DNA from: Litoreibacter roseus
Lineage (GTDB): Bacteria; Pseudomonadota; Alphaproteobacteria; Rhodobacterales; Rhodobacteraceae
Direction: 5' to 3'
Assembly (NCBI RefSeq): GCF_009811795.1
Contig: NZ_BLJE01000004.1
Coordinates: 62,001 to 126,000 of the forward strand
DNA length: 64,000 bases
The notes below the pieces were generated by a model, which did no database searches, was not told the DNA's origin, and was given only the letters and a program-made list of their open reading frames with translations. A program made the position numbers and the translations under genes. Numbering within the stretch: position 1 is the stretch's first letter; every line of letters starts with the position of its first letter. Of this stretch, positions 50,999 through 60,846 are shown one piece after another.

Positions 50999-53695
50999 AT
51001 GGCATTTCAGGCACGGCCAAGAGATCCATTTCTGGACAGTGATATGCAAGCGGCGATCGAGAAGCGCGGGAAAGAGCTTGTTGGTCTGGCGATGCTGGCC
51101 ATCGGCATTTTGACGGCGATGCTTTTGATCTCTTACGTGCCCGAGGACCCAAGCTGGCTTTCCGCCACTGACGAGCCTGCGAAAAACTGGCTTGGTCGGT
51201 TCGGCGCGTCCTTGGCAAGCCCACTCTTCATTATTGTGGGGTTCGGCGCATGGGCCATCCCCGTTATCCTGTGTGTGTGGGGTGTTCGGTTCACCTTCCA
51301 TATGGGCGCAGATCGGGCGTTTGGACGGATGATTTTCGCGCCTTTGGCCGTGGCCTTGGCCTCGGTCTATGCAACAACACATCTTCCGCCTGAAGGCTGG
51401 GCGCATTCTTTTGGCCCCGGGGGCCTATTTGGCGAAACGGTCTTGGGTGCGATCCTCACCATTGCACCAATCAGCGCGACGCTTGGTCTGAAAATCGTGG
51501 CGCTTCTGGTGTTCGCGACACTTATCGCATTCTCTTTGTTCGTCTTGGGTTTTGAACGACACGAATTGCTGCGTATCGGCCGCTTCATGCTGGTCGGCAC
51601 GATCCTGACCTATGCAAGCCTGATGCGCGTTTTGCGGTCCCTGATATGGGGCGGCGTCAGTGCTGCAAGGGCGCGCGCGGCTCGTAGCCACACGGACGAT
51701 TATGTCGATGATGAGCCAATCGAAGGTCCAAGCCTGTCCGCGCCTGTGCCGACAGCACCGAAAAAGCCAAGTTTGTTGGCTCGCATCCCCGCTTTGGTGA
51801 AACGCCCGGACCCTGAAGAGCTAAATGCCTACGAGGGGCAGGTCGATCATGACACGATGAGCCCTGAGGATCGGATCAAGTCGAAAATCTCAGATGTGGT
51901 CCGCAACCGTGGTAACCGGCTGGTCGCCGAACGTGACGCGCCAATCGCTCCGCGCGCAGAGCCAATTCTAACACGGGACCGTGCCGAACCCCCGCTGCAG
52001 GCGGATGTCGACGAAGACGACCCGATGGACATGCCAGAGTATCTGAGTGCGCCCACGAACCGGCTTCAGTCGGCGCCCATCACAAAGCCCGTGGTCCAAC
52101 ACCCGGCCCGGAAGGCTCCGACGCCGTCCAAAAAGGCACAGGCCGAGGCGCAACCGGCTCTTCAATTCGATGAGACCAATGGGGACGGGTTCGAGCTGCC
52201 ACCGCTCAACCTGCTGGCAAATCCGACGACGATTGAACGCTATGTTCTCAGCGACGAGGCCCTTGAGGAAAACGCACGTATGCTTGAGGCCGTACTGGAT
52301 GATTACGGTGTCAAAGGTGAAATCGTCAGCGTGCGGCCCGGACCCGTCGTCACCATGTACGAACTGGAACCAGCGCCAGGCCTTAAGGCCTCCCGCGTGA
52401 TCGGTCTGGCCGATGATATTGCGCGGTCCATGTCGGCCCTGTCCGCGCGGGTCTCCACCGTGCCAGGTCGGTCCGTCATCGGGATCGAATTGCCAAACGA
52501 GAAACGCGAAATGGTGGTGCTGCGGGAAATCCTCGCGGCCCGTGATTTCGGCGACGGCAATCAGAAACTGCCTCTTGCCTTGGGCAAGGACATCGGCGGC
52601 GAGGCCATCGTCGCCAACCTTGCGAAGATGCCCCACCTGCTGATCGCCGGGACCACCGGATCCGGTAAATCAGTTGCGATCAACACCATGATCCTGTCCT
52701 TGCTGTATAAGCTGACGCCCGAGGAATGCCGGTTGATCATGATCGACCCGAAGATGCTGGAACTCAGCGTTTATGACGGCATCCCCCACCTTTTGTCCCC
52801 GGTTGTGACCGATCCCAAGAAGGCGGTCGTTGCCCTGAAATGGGTCGTGGGCGAAATGGAAGAGCGCTATCGCAAGATGTCCAAGATGGGCGTGCGCAAC
52901 ATCGACGGCTACAACGGCCGCGTGAAAGATGCGCTGTCGCGGGGTGAGTTGTTCAGCCGTACTGTTCAAACCGGGTTCGACGACGAAACCGGCGAACCGG
53001 TGTTCGAAACGGAGGAGTTCCAACCAGAGGCGATGCCCTATATCGTTGTCATCGTTGACGAGATGGCAGACTTGATGATGGTCGCGGGCAAAGAGATTGA
53101 AGCCTGCATTCAGCGTCTGGCGCAGATGGCGCGGGCTTCGGGCATCCACCTGATCATGGCGACGCAACGTCCATCCGTCGACGTGATCACCGGTACGATT
53201 AAAGCCAACTTCCCGACCCGGATCAGTTTCCAAGTGACCTCGAAGATCGACAGCCGCACTATTCTGGGAGAGCAGGGGGCCGAGCAGCTTTTGGGCATGG
53301 GGGACATGCTCTATATGGCGGGCGGCTCCAAGATCACCCGGATCCACGGGCCATTCGTGAGCGACGAAGAGGTCGAGGAAATCGTCACGCATCTGAAATC
53401 CTTCGGGCCACCTTCGTATATGTCTGGTGTCGTTGAAGGCCCGGATGAGGAGAAATCGAGCGACATAGACATGGTCCTCGGGCTGGGCGGCAACACGGAT
53501 GGCGAGGACGCGCTGTATGACACTGCCGTTCAGGTTGTTTTGAAGGACCGGAAGTGTTCGACATCCTACATTCAGCGGAAACTGGCCATCGGATATAACA
53601 AAGCCGCGCGGTTGGTAGAGCAAATGGAAGAGCAGGGCCTTGTGTCGCCTGCCAACCATGTGGGCAAGCGCGAAATCCTCGTTCCAGAGCAGTAA
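50999..53695 (+). CDS. ftsK: FtsK DNA translocase
   Basis: This 898-residue protein links chromosome segregation to cell division. The N-terminal 200 residues hold four transmembrane segments. A proline- and charge-rich linker spans about 215-400. The motor from about 415 has '[14 protein letters not shown]' near 451, Walker A '[10 protein letters not shown]' near 550 and Walker B '[12 protein letters not shown]' near 680. The C-terminal gamma domain ('[13 protein letters not shown]' near 850) reads KOPS-type DNA motifs. GAGG precedes the start. Followed by lolA. Confidence 0.95.
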   Translation: MAFQARPRDPFLDSDMQAAIEKRGKELVGLAMLAIGILTAMLLISYVPEDPSWLSATDEPAKNWLGRFGASLASPLFIIVGFGAWAIPVILCVWGVRFTFHMGADRAFGRMIFAPLAVALASVYATTHLPPEGWAHSFGPGGLFGETVLGAILTIAPISATLGLKIVALLVFATLIAFSLFVLGFERHELLRIGRFMLVGTILTYASLMRVLRSLIWGGVSAARARAARSHTDDYVDDEPIEGPSLSAPVPTAPKKPSLLARIPALVKRPDPEELNAYEGQVDHDTMSPEDRIKSKISDVVRNRGNRLVAERDAPIAPRAEPILTRDRAEPPLQADVDEDDPMDMPEYLSAPTNRLQSAPITKPVVQHPARKAPTPSKKAQAEAQPALQFDETNGDGFELPPLNLLANPTTIERYVLSDEALEENARMLEAVLDDYGVKGEIVSVRPGPVVTMYELEPAPGLKASRVIGLADDIARSMSALSARVSTVPGRSVIGIELPNEKREMVVLREILAARDFGDGNQKLPLALGKDIGGEAIVANLAKMPHLLIAGTTGSGKSVAINTMILSLLYKLTPEECRLIMIDPKMLELSVYDGIPHLLSPVVTDPKKAVVALKWVVGEMEERYRKMSKMGVRNIDGYNGRVKDALSRGELFSRTVQTGFDDETGEPVFETEEFQPEAMPYIVVIVDEMADLMMVAGKEIEACIQRLAQMARASGIHLIMATQRPSVDVITGTIKANFPTRISFQVTSKIDSRTILGEQGAEQLLGMGDMLYMAGGSKITRIHGPFVSDEEVEEIVTHLKSFGPPSYMSGVVEGPDEEKSSDIDMVLGLGGNTDGEDALYDTAVQVVLKDRKCSTSYIQRKLAIGYNKAARLVEQMEEQGLVSPANHVGKREILVPEQ

Positions 53696-53765
53696 CATTC
53701 GGTTTCGCGGTTGTGATGGTGTGGGGGTTTAAAGCCGCGCCCGGTCGTTTAACTTGGAGAGCATG

Positions 53766-54362
53766 ATGAGACACCTGCTTTTGACACCGATCGTCGTGCT
53801 TGCTTTGGCGGCACCTGCGATTGCCGACCGGATTCCGTTGTCCAAGATCTCGAACTACATGAACGCGATGACGTCCGCGACGGGGGAGTTCACGCAGATC
53901 AATTCTGACGGGACGGTGACAACGGGCGATATTTTCATCCGCCGGCCCGGTCGCGTTCGGTTCGAATATGCCCCGCCGGACAGAAGCCTTGTGATTGCCG
54001 GGGGCGGTCAAGTGGCTGTGTTTGATCCGAAATCAAACGTACCCCCGGAACAGTTTCCCCTGTCCCGCACGCCGCTCAACCTGATTTTGGCCGAGCGGGT
54101 CAACTTGAATCGCTCCAACATGGTGGTGGGCCACGGGCAGGACGGCAATGCGACGACCGTTACGGTGCAGGATCCGGCCAACCCGGAATACGGAAACATC
54201 CAGTTGAAGTTCACCGACAACCCGGTGGAGTTGCGTCAGTGGGTCATCACCAATGACACGGGCGCTCAAACGACAGTGATCCTGGGGGATCTGAACACCG
54301 GCGCACGGATCGGCGCCGGTAAATTCAGCATCCCGCAGGAAATCACCCGCCGCGGCTTCTAG
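53766..54362 (+). CDS. lolA: LolA-like periplasmic lipoprotein chaperone
   Basis: This protein of about 198 residues has a 20-residue signal peptide ('ALAAPAIAD') and a LolA-type half-barrel: 'GEFTQINSDGTVTTGDIFIRRPGRVRFEY' region near 40, and 'LNLILAERVNL' near 109. LolA carries lipoproteins from LolCDE to the outer membrane. I chose ATG 53766; ATG 53763 lies 3 bases upstream. It ends 4 bases into the convergent transglycosylase gene. Position after ftsK is common in this group. Confidence 0.88.
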   Translation: MRHLLLTPIVVLALAAPAIADRIPLSKISNYMNAMTSATGEFTQINSDGTVTTGDIFIRRPGRVRFEYAPPDRSLVIAGGGQVAVFDPKSNVPPEQFPLSRTPLNLILAERVNLNRSNMVVGHGQDGNATTVTVQDPANPEYGNIQLKFTDNPVELRQWVITNDTGAQTTVILGDLNTGARIGAGKFSIPQEITRRGF

Positions 54363-54943
54363 GCCCGACCGCAGCCGATCAACTGATTGCGATACATGTC
54401 AGCCCGCGTCGCAACGCGGGAGGACACGCCCAAAAGCCAGCTTTTCCGATTGTAGCTGCCACGTGCAAAGCCTGCGCGCCCTTCGTGATAGGCCAGATAC
54501 TGGTTGCGGGCGTCCGAGCGCGGAATGCCCAAACGCTCCGTGCTGCCATTCATGTACCAACCCATGAAATCCACGGCGTCGCTGAAATTGTCCCGTTTGG
54601 CACGTCTGCGTCGCTGATCATCGCGGTATTCGTCCCATGTCGCGTCCAGGGCTTGGCTGTATCCGAAGGCCGAGGACTGGCGCCCCATCGGGATAATGCC
54701 CAGCGTGTAGCGCAGTGGCGTTCGTGCATCGCCCACGAACTTACTTTCCTGATGGATGGTGGCCATCTGCACATGGACCGGGATGCCCCATTTGCGCTCG
54801 GTCTGTTTCATATCAGCGAACCAGCTGGGCCGCTGCGACGCGATAGAGCACGCGTTGTCGAGATTGCGGGGCGGAGATTGCACGCCAGAACTGCAACTGG
54901 CGACAAGAAGGAACAGCGCGACTGCGCGAAATACTTTGTTCAT
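54359..54943 (-). CDS. lytic transglycosylase-like (SLT) lipoprotein
   Basis: This 194-residue lipoprotein has the lipobox 'LLVASC' (Cys near 17) and an SLT-type domain. The catalytic Glu is in 'VQMATIHQESKFVGDAR' near residue 65, and 'SSAFGYSQALDATWDEY' near 90 matches the following conserved block. It would cleave peptidoglycan from the outer membrane or periplasmic face. It converges on lolA by 4 bases. There is no LysM domain. Confidence 0.85.
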   Translation of the reverse strand: MNKVFRAVALFLLVASCSSGVQSPPRNLDNACSIASQRPSWFADMKQTERKWGIPVHVQMATIHQESKFVGDARTPLRYTLGIIPMGRQSSAFGYSQALDATWDEYRDDQRRRRAKRDNFSDAVDFMGWYMNGSTERLGIPRSDARNQYLAYHEGRAGFARGSYNRKSWLLGVSSRVATRADMYRNQLIGCGRA

Positions 54944-55027
54944 AGAAAATGCCTGTCTGCTTGGGCTTTTACCCGTTTCAAGCAGAATACCTCAAAATCC
55001 CAGTTCCGCAAAGTCACGAGTTTGGGT

Positions 55028-55909
55028 TTAAATCAGAAATGCGAGTGTCAGAGGGATGTAGCCCACTGAAAGCAGGGTCGAGACCACCACGAGCCCCGCC
55101 ACAGATTCGGAATCCGCCTCATATTTTACCGCCAGCAGATACGACGTAACGGCAACTGGCGTGGCAACTTGAAGCACCAGAACGGCGAATGCGATCTGAT
55201 CCAAGGCCAGCCACAAGCCAACGGCCACGGGGGCTGCGATGCAGATCGCCGCTTTGACGAGCGACAGGACAACGGCGCGGGTGATGCTCATAGGTTTCAA
55301 CCGGGCCACGGCCACGCCAAGGGTAATCAACATCAGTGGAATAGCCATTTGGCCGATCAATTGTAGTGTATTCGTCAGAAATGTGGGTGTTTCCCAGCCT
55401 TGCCACAGGAACAGTGCGCCCAGCAATGTCGCGGCGACCAGAGGTTCCTTGAGGACTTTCAGGATGGATCCACCGCCCGAGACAAGCCAGACACCGAACG
55501 TGAAAGAGTAGATCGCCATAATGGCGAAAACGACGACCGCATAGCCTAACCCCTGGTCTCCAAAGGCAAAAAGCGCAAGGGGCAGTCCGAGATTGCCGGT
55601 ATTTCCGAATATCAGCGGTGCCAGATAGGTTCTGACGTCCAGCCGGGCGATTTTGACCATCAGGAAACAGCCCAGCGTAACCAGACCATAGGCCAACGCC
55701 GCCGCGAGCGACAGGGTGGTCAAGGCCTCTGGCGAAATCTCGGTATTCATCAGGGCCACGAAGATCAGGCACGGCACCGAAAGGGTCATGGCCAGCCGCG
55801 TGACGAACTCGACCTTGTACTCGAAACCCATCTTGACCCAGCCAAATCCGATGGCTGCCAGAAGGAAAACCGGCGCAACGATTTCGAGCACTGTTAGAAT
55901 CAGGTTCAC
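55028..55909 (-). CDS. AEC family transporter
   Basis: This 293-residue protein is an auxin-efflux-carrier (AEC/MadM-type) family membrane protein with about ten transmembrane segments. Typical features are the 'FGNTGNLGLPLALFAFGDQGLG' region near 109 and 'PLMLITLGVAVA' near 200. Bacterial members export or import carboxylates or amino-acid derivatives; the substrate is unknown here. It is divergent from hspQ. Confidence 0.88.
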   Translation of the reverse strand: MNLILTVLEIVAPVFLLAAIGFGWVKMGFEYKVEFVTRLAMTLSVPCLIFVALMNTEISPEALTTLSLAAALAYGLVTLGCFLMVKIARLDVRTYLAPLIFGNTGNLGLPLALFAFGDQGLGYAVVVFAIMAIYSFTFGVWLVSGGGSILKVLKEPLVAATLLGALFLWQGWETPTFLTNTLQLIGQMAIPLMLITLGVAVARLKPMSITRAVVLSLVKAAICIAAPVAVGLWLALDQIAFAVLVLQVATPVAVTSYLLAVKYEADSESVAGLVVVSTLLSVGYIPLTLAFLI

Positions 55910-55994
55910 AAACTGTTTCCTTGAATTTTAGGGGTGCTCAATGGACAAAACGCCGGTTGCGGGTCTAACTATGGGTGGTAAAGGTTGCAACGGT

Positions 55995-56324
55995 ATGCTG
56001 AAAACTCACGCTAAATACACGCTTGGACAGATCGTCCGTCACAAGAAACATCCCTTCCGAGGGGTGATTTTTGACGTGGATGCAGAGTTTTCGAACACTG
56101 AGGAATGGTACGACAACATTCCAGAGGCCAGCCGTCCGCGCAAAGATCAACCGTTCTATCACCTTCTGGCCGAGAACGATGAAAGCTATTATGTGGCCTA
56201 TGTGTCAGAGCAGAACCTGGCGTTGGATATGACGGGCGAGCCCGTTGATCACCCGGACCTGCCCGCCATGTTTGGCGATTATGACGGTATCGGAAAATAT
56301 CCACTTCAGTTTGACTTCAACTGA
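55995..56324 (+). CDS. hspQ: heat-shock protein HspQ (hemimethylated-DNA-binding-like)
   Basis: This protein of about 109 residues has the HspQ/YccV fold: 'YTLGQIVRHKKHPFRGVIFDVDAEF' region near the N-terminus and 'EWYDNIP' near 37, 'QPFYHLLAEND' near 52 and 'YYVAYVSEQNL' near 66. In enterobacteria it binds hemimethylated DNA and stabilises or marks proteins for Lon. ATG 55995 gives the family length; ATG 55941 is a longer option. It converges on the gamma-glutamyltransferase gene. Confidence 0.9.
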   Translation: MLKTHAKYTLGQIVRHKKHPFRGVIFDVDAEFSNTEEWYDNIPEASRPRKDQPFYHLLAENDESYYVAYVSEQNLALDMTGEPVDHPDLPAMFGDYDGIGKYPLQFDFN

Positions 56325-56327
56325 TCC

Positions 56328-57908
56328 TCAATAGCCAAGTGCACATCCGTCCTTTCTTGGGTCCGACGCCCCGTGTAAAACGCCAGCTGCCCGGTCAATG
56401 AAGATCGCCTGAGCGCCGCCAATGGGTGTGTCGGGGATCGAGACCTGATGCCCCCGATCCGCAAGGTCCTGACGCACGGCATCGCTGTACCCCCGCTCGA
56501 CCTTCATATCGCCCGCGTCCGAGAAGCTGCGCGGTGCATCGATGGCGGCCTGTGGATGCATGCCATAGTCAGCGAGGTTCGTGATGAACCGCGCATGGCC
56601 ATTCGGCTGATAGGCCCCGCCCATTACGCCAAATGGCATCGTAACCTCGCCGTTTTGGCGGATCATCGCGGGTATGATCGTGTGCATCGGGCGTTTGCGG
56701 CCGCCAAGCGCGTTCGGATGGCCCTCTTCCAGCGTAAAGCCCGCGCCACGGTTCTGGAACAGAATGCCGAACTTGTCCGAGGCAATGCCGGAACCGAAAC
56801 TGTGGAAGATCGAATAGATCAGCGATACGGACATCAGATCCTTATCGACCACCGTCACATAGACCGTTTCCTTGTGAACCTGTTCTGAGATGGCGTGCGG
56901 GTCCGGCATAGCCCGTTTTGGATCAATCAGCGCGGCAAGCGCCTGCGCTGTGTCCATGGACAACATGTGATCCAAGCGGGTCGTGTGATCCGCGTCCGCC
57001 AAAAATCTGTTGCGCGCGTCATAGGCAAGCTTGGCGGCCTCTGCCTCCAGGTGCGCGCGGTCTGCACCCGCCGGATCAAGGCTGGCCAGATCGAACTGCG
57101 CAAGAATGTTGTTCATCAAAAGTGCCGTCGCCCCATGGCCATTGGGCGGATGCTCCACCAGATCCATGTCGCTATATGTGCCTGAGATCGGCATTGTGTA
57201 GTCACAGGCGGTCGCCGCGAAATCATCCAGCGTATGCTGTCCGCCCATCGCCTGCAGAGACGCCACCATATCCTCCGCAATCTCGCCTTCGTAAAAAGCA
57301 TCGCGGCCGTCAAGCGCAATCCGGCGCAGAACCTCTGCCTGCTGGGGGCAGCGGAACAAGACGCCCGGCTCAGGCGCTTTGCCCTGAACCAGGTAGTGGT
57401 TCTGGGCCACGCCTTGGGGCGCGCCTTCAGCTTCTTTCCAGTCGAAACTGGTGCGGGGGCCAACCGGAACGCCGGCTTCGGCGTAGCGGATCGCAGGTGC
57501 CAGAACGTCCGCCAGGCTTTTGCGGCCCCAATCGGCGGACAGTTTACAAAATGCATCGATCGCGCCGGGGACCGTGACGGCGTCGACGCTGTTGGGCGTA
57601 ATTGCGGTAAGACCCTTGCCCCGCAGGGCCCGTGCGCTCGCCGCTTGTGGCGCACGCCCCGATCCGTTCAGCGCAATTATGTCGGGCTCCCCCGGCACGT
57701 CAACGAGCACAAAGCAATCGCCGCCGATCCCGGTCATCTGTGGTTCGCAAATTCCCAACAAAACCGCGGCGGCAATGGATGCATCGACTGCGTTTCCGCC
57801 GGACTCAAGGATCTGGACCGCAACTTTCGCGGCAAGCGGGTGGGATGTGGCACACATACCGTTTGTCGCAAACACGGTAGACCGGCCGGGCAGATGAAAG
57901 TCGCGCAT
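56328..57908 (-). CDS. gamma-glutamyltransferase family protein
   Basis: This 526-residue protein belongs to the gamma-glutamyltransferase family. 'ESGGNAVDASIAAAVLLG' near 34 and 'PQMTGIGGD' near 55 are family blocks, and the likely nucleophile Thr lies in 'KETVYVTVVDKD' near 347. No signal peptide is visible, so it is probably cytoplasmic, unlike the periplasmic GGT of Escherichia coli; related enzymes hydrolyse oxamate or cephalosporin analogues. Substrate not predicted. It converges on hspQ with 3 bases between. Confidence 0.85.
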   Translation of the reverse strand: MRDFHLPGRSTVFATNGMCATSHPLAAKVAVQILESGGNAVDASIAAAVLLGICEPQMTGIGGDCFVLVDVPGEPDIIALNGSGRAPQAASARALRGKGLTAITPNSVDAVTVPGAIDAFCKLSADWGRKSLADVLAPAIRYAEAGVPVGPRTSFDWKEAEGAPQGVAQNHYLVQGKAPEPGVLFRCPQQAEVLRRIALDGRDAFYEGEIAEDMVASLQAMGGQHTLDDFAATACDYTMPISGTYSDMDLVEHPPNGHGATALLMNNILAQFDLASLDPAGADRAHLEAEAAKLAYDARNRFLADADHTTRLDHMLSMDTAQALAALIDPKRAMPDPHAISEQVHKETVYVTVVDKDLMSVSLIYSIFHSFGSGIASDKFGILFQNRGAGFTLEEGHPNALGGRKRPMHTIIPAMIRQNGEVTMPFGVMGGAYQPNGHARFITNLADYGMHPQAAIDAPRSFSDAGDMKVERGYSDAVRQDLADRGHQVSIPDTPIGGAQAIFIDRAAGVLHGASDPRKDGCALGY

Positions 57909-58220
57909 AAAAGAGATCCTGAAGTTGAGTGTGATCGCAACTTTAGGTCACCCAGCGGCGGTGTCCATCATTCGAATTTTTGGAAAAATGCAGGGTAGTC
58001 CTCGGCACTACGTATCTGGGTGGGGGCTGATAAACGCAGCACCGAGGGCAGCCATGCAGCTACAAAACCAAGGTCGCCGCAATTGATGGCGCGGATTGGG
58101 TGCAAATGAGGAAAAACCATGGCCGCCCGATAAAACTCTGATGACGGAGGCGCGCATCGTGTCGAATGAATCTACCGCCTGCCTATTGTCGCCACTGGGG
58201 AAACAAGATCGGGCAAATGG
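57909..58220. other. intergenic stretch of 312 bases
   Basis: The region between the gamma-glutamyltransferase start and the anti-sigma-factor stop, both on the minus strand, contains no convincing ORF, RNA gene, repeat or terminator. The part nearest 57909 may carry the gamma-glutamyltransferase promoter. Confidence 0.4.
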
Positions 58221-58715
58221 TCAACGCTCGGCATCAGAGCGCGCGATTGTGTAGATCAGATAGTTCGCGTCGTTGTACCGCCTGTAGTCGCATCTGGACG
58301 TCATTTGATGAATCAGGGACCAGCCAAATCCACCTTCCGGCAAGTCATAGAGCGGGACATCGACACGTGTTGTCTTCGGTTCCGGAACGGCAAGGCCCGG
58401 CATAGGGTGCCCGCGATCCAGCGTCAGAATGGTCACGTCGTTGTCTGAGACGTAGGCGGAAAGTTCAATCATCCCGCCTGAGATGTCTCTGTATCCATGG
58501 CGCACGATGTTGGTCAGCACCTCTGCGGTCACAAGTTCCAGTTCAATCCGCGGGCTCGGCGTGCTGCCGACCAGCGGTTCGACGCGCTCGCACAGGGTCT
58601 GAACCATCTCTCGGATCGTTGCGAAATTTGCCGTACCGGACAGGCTGAACGTCGGGGTCTTTGTTAGCAGGTCAAGATGGGTGCCATCCGGTAAATCAGG
58701 CGGCAGTTGCGTCAT
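58221..58715 (-). CDS. RsbW-type anti-sigma-factor ATPase
   Basis: This 164-residue protein has a HATPase fold (RsbW/SpoIIAB family): an N-box 'ELVTAEVLTNIVRHGYRD' near 60, the G1 box 'DRGHPMPG' near 99 and the G2 box 'EGGFGWSLIHQMTS' near 126. Members sequester sigma factors or phosphorylate STAS partners. It overlaps the STAS gene by 20 bases. No sigma factor or phosphatase gene is in the window, so the regulated sigma factor is elsewhere. Confidence 0.88.
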   Translation of the reverse strand: MTQLPPDLPDGTHLDLLTKTPTFSLSGTANFATIREMVQTLCERVEPLVGSTPSPRIELELVTAEVLTNIVRHGYRDISGGMIELSAYVSDNDVTILTLDRGHPMPGLAVPEPKTTRVDVPLYDLPEGGFGWSLIHQMTSRCDYRRYNDANYLIYTIARSDAER

Positions 58716-59055
58716 TTTTACTGCTTTCTCCAGCGCCGAGTGCGTCTTTGCGGCTGTCGTGCAGCGTAAATACCTTGTCCATCCGGGTCAGCGAAAAGAC
58801 CTTTTCGACGGCCGGTGTCATGCCTGTCAGTTCAAGAGGGCGCCCGTTCAGGCATTTCAGGGCAGCCACCATGGCCCCCAACCCGCTGCTGTCCATGAAA
58901 TTTACGTTCTTGAGGTCAACCAGAACGCGCTGATCCCAATCCTTGATGGCCTCACGGAAGCAGTCTTTCATTTGAATGGCGCTCGCTGCATCGATGCGTT
59001 CGGCTTGCACGGTCAGAACTAAAACGTCATCGTGTGTTTCACGGCTCAGGTCCAT
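58696..59055 (-). CDS. STAS-domain anti-anti-sigma factor
   Basis: This 119-residue protein is a single STAS domain. The phospho-acceptor Ser lies in 'VNFMDSSGLGAMVAA' near residue 54, as in SpoIIAA/RsbV proteins. It would be phosphorylated and released by the RsbW-like partner encoded immediately downstream. AGGAGG precedes the start. It is divergent from the thiolase gene. Confidence 0.9.
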   Translation of the reverse strand: MDLSRETHDDVLVLTVQAERIDAASAIQMKDCFREAIKDWDQRVLVDLKNVNFMDSSGLGAMVAALKCLNGRPLELTGMTPAVEKVFSLTRMDKVFTLHDSRKDALGAGESSKNDATAA

Positions 59056-59141
59056 TGCCTTACCTCCTTTTAACTTGATCCAATCGTTAAGAGGAAAAGG
59101 TTACCAAGTCGTTTTGATCAGACACCAAGAGCGAGGTCGTG

Positions 59142-60314
59142 ATGAGATCAGTTGTCATTTCCGGGGCCAGCCGGACTGCTATGGGCGGGTTCCAGGGCGC
59201 GTTTTCCTCCGTTGACGCTCCGGCTTTGGGCGGTGCGGCCATAAAAGGTGCGCTCGATGGGGCGGGAGCCCAGACCACTGATGAGGTTCTCATGGGATGC
59301 GTTTTGCCCGCGGGGCAGGGGCAAGCACCGGCGCGGCAGGCTGCTTTCGCAGGGGGTCTTGGCGAAGATGTGCCCGCGACCACGCTGAACAAAATGTGTG
59401 GTTCGGGCATGAAGGCTGCCATGATGGCGTTCGATCAAATCGCCTTAGGCCACGCCAGCACCATGATCGCAGGCGGAATGGAGAGTATGACGAACGCGCC
59501 GTACCTTTTGCCCAAGATGCGCGGCGGCGCGCGCATCGGTCACCAGGGTGTGCAGGACTCCATGTTTCTCGACGGGCTGGAGGACGCATATGACAAGGGG
59601 CGCCTGATGGGCACCTTTGCGGAAGATTGCGCCGAGAAGTTCCAGTTCACCCGTGCGGCGCAGGATGATTACGCGCTGGCGTCGCTGTCACGCGCGCTGG
59701 AGGCCCAGAGGACGGATGCGTTCGACGCTGAAATTGCGCCTGTCATGGTGCGTCATCGTAAGGACACCGTCACAATCAACGAGGATGAGCAGCCTGCCAG
59801 CGCGCGCCCTGAGAAGATCCCGCAGCTCAAACCTGCGTTTCGCGAGGGTGGCACGGTGACGGCAGCCAATGCATCCTCAATCTCGGACGGGGCGGCGGCA
59901 TTGTTTCTGGCAGCCGAGAGCGCTGCAAAAGAAGCAGATATGCCAATCCGCGCGCGTTTTCTGGGTCATGCCAGCCATGCACAAGCACCCGGCTGGTTTA
60001 CGACCGCCCCTGTGCCCGCCGCGCAAAAGCTGCTCAAACGGTTGGGGTGGTCCGTGGATGACGTAGATCTGTGGGAGGTGAACGAGGCCTTTGCCGTCGT
60101 GCCGATGGCCTTCATGCAAGAGATGAATGTCAGCCACGATAAAGTGAACGTCAATGGTGGCGCCTGTGCCTTGGGCCACCCGATCGGCGCGTCGGGTGCA
60201 CGGATCATGGTCACGCTTCTCAACGCATTGGAAAAGCGCGACCTCAAGCGCGGTGTTGCGGCCATCTGCATTGGTGGTGGTGAGGGCACGGCCATCGCAA
60301 TCGAACGACCCTAG
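59142..60314 (+). CDS. acetyl-CoA C-acyltransferase (thiolase)
   Basis: This protein of about 390 residues condenses or cleaves acyl-CoAs. The nucleophilic Cys is in 'LNKMCGSGMKAAMMAFD' near 83, the His in 'NGGACALGHPIGASGA' near 342, and the second Cys in 'AICIGGGEG' near 377; 'WEVNEAFAV' near 311 completes the active site. Whether it acts in beta-oxidation or acetoacetyl-CoA synthesis is not clear from sequence. ATG 59142 has GAGG 5 bases upstream. The fRMsr gene follows by 9 bases. Confidence 0.93.
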   Translation: MRSVVISGASRTAMGGFQGAFSSVDAPALGGAAIKGALDGAGAQTTDEVLMGCVLPAGQGQAPARQAAFAGGLGEDVPATTLNKMCGSGMKAAMMAFDQIALGHASTMIAGGMESMTNAPYLLPKMRGGARIGHQGVQDSMFLDGLEDAYDKGRLMGTFAEDCAEKFQFTRAAQDDYALASLSRALEAQRTDAFDAEIAPVMVRHRKDTVTINEDEQPASARPEKIPQLKPAFREGGTVTAANASSISDGAAALFLAAESAAKEADMPIRARFLGHASHAQAPGWFTTAPVPAAQKLLKRLGWSVDDVDLWEVNEAFAVVPMAFMQEMNVSHDKVNVNGGACALGHPIGASGARIMVTLLNALEKRDLKRGVAAICIGGGEGTAIAIERP

Positions 60315-60323
60315 GATGCGAAC

Positions 60324-60788
60324 GTGAAGATCAACTATCCGGATATTCAGAAAACTGTCGCGTCGCTGACGGATGGGGAGACCGATACCGTTGCTTTGAT
60401 GGCCACTGTCGCGTGCGAGGTGCATCACGCCGATGACCGCTTTGACTGGACCGGGTTTTACCGCGTCACGGAGCCGGAGCTTTTAAAGATCGGCCCGTAT
60501 CAAGGGGGTCACGGCTGCCTGGTTATCCCGTTTTCGCGCGGTGTGTGCGGCGCCGCGGCGCGCACGGGTGAAACGCAGCTTGTTCCTGACGTCGACGATT
60601 TCCCCGGTCACATCGCGTGCGCCAGTTCGACCCGGTCAGAACTGGTTTTGCCGGTGTTTGACCATGGAGGCGATCTTCTGGGCGTTTTCGATATCGACAG
60701 CAATCAGCCCGATGCCTTCGCCGAAGAGGACGCAGCGCAGATGAAATTACTTTTAGAGGCGACCTTCGCGCGACCACCTCGTTTATAA
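60324..60788 (+). CDS. GAF-type free methionine-(R)-sulfoxide reductase
   Basis: This 154-residue protein matches the fRMsr subfamily of GAF domains. The three redox cysteines are present in 'HGCLVIPF' (near 63), 'RGVCGAAAR' (near 73) and 'GHIACASSTRSELVLP' (near 97). The enzyme reduces free methionine-R-sulfoxide, repairing oxidative damage. The start is GTG 60324. It is the second gene after thiolase. Confidence 0.87.
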   Translation: MKINYPDIQKTVASLTDGETDTVALMATVACEVHHADDRFDWTGFYRVTEPELLKIGPYQGGHGCLVIPFSRGVCGAAARTGETQLVPDVDDFPGHIACASSTRSELVLPVFDHGGDLLGVFDIDSNQPDAFAEEDAAQMKLLLEATFARPPRL

Positions 60789-60840
60789 TTGACTTGATCA
60801 ACTACCTATCTCGTGAAATTATCCGGAAAAATTTCACGAG
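60789..60840 (+). promoter_or_regulatory. promoter/operator of XRE-cupin regulator with perfect inverted repeat
   Basis: Perfect 10-base arms CTCGTGAAAT (60810-60819) and ATTTCACGAG (60831-60840) lie 11 bases apart, ending 6 bases before the ATG of the regulator. A small palindrome TTGATCAA (60794-60801) lies just upstream and could serve as -35. The repeat probably binds the regulator itself (autoregulation). Confidence 0.7.
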
Positions 60841-60846
60841 AGTCGC

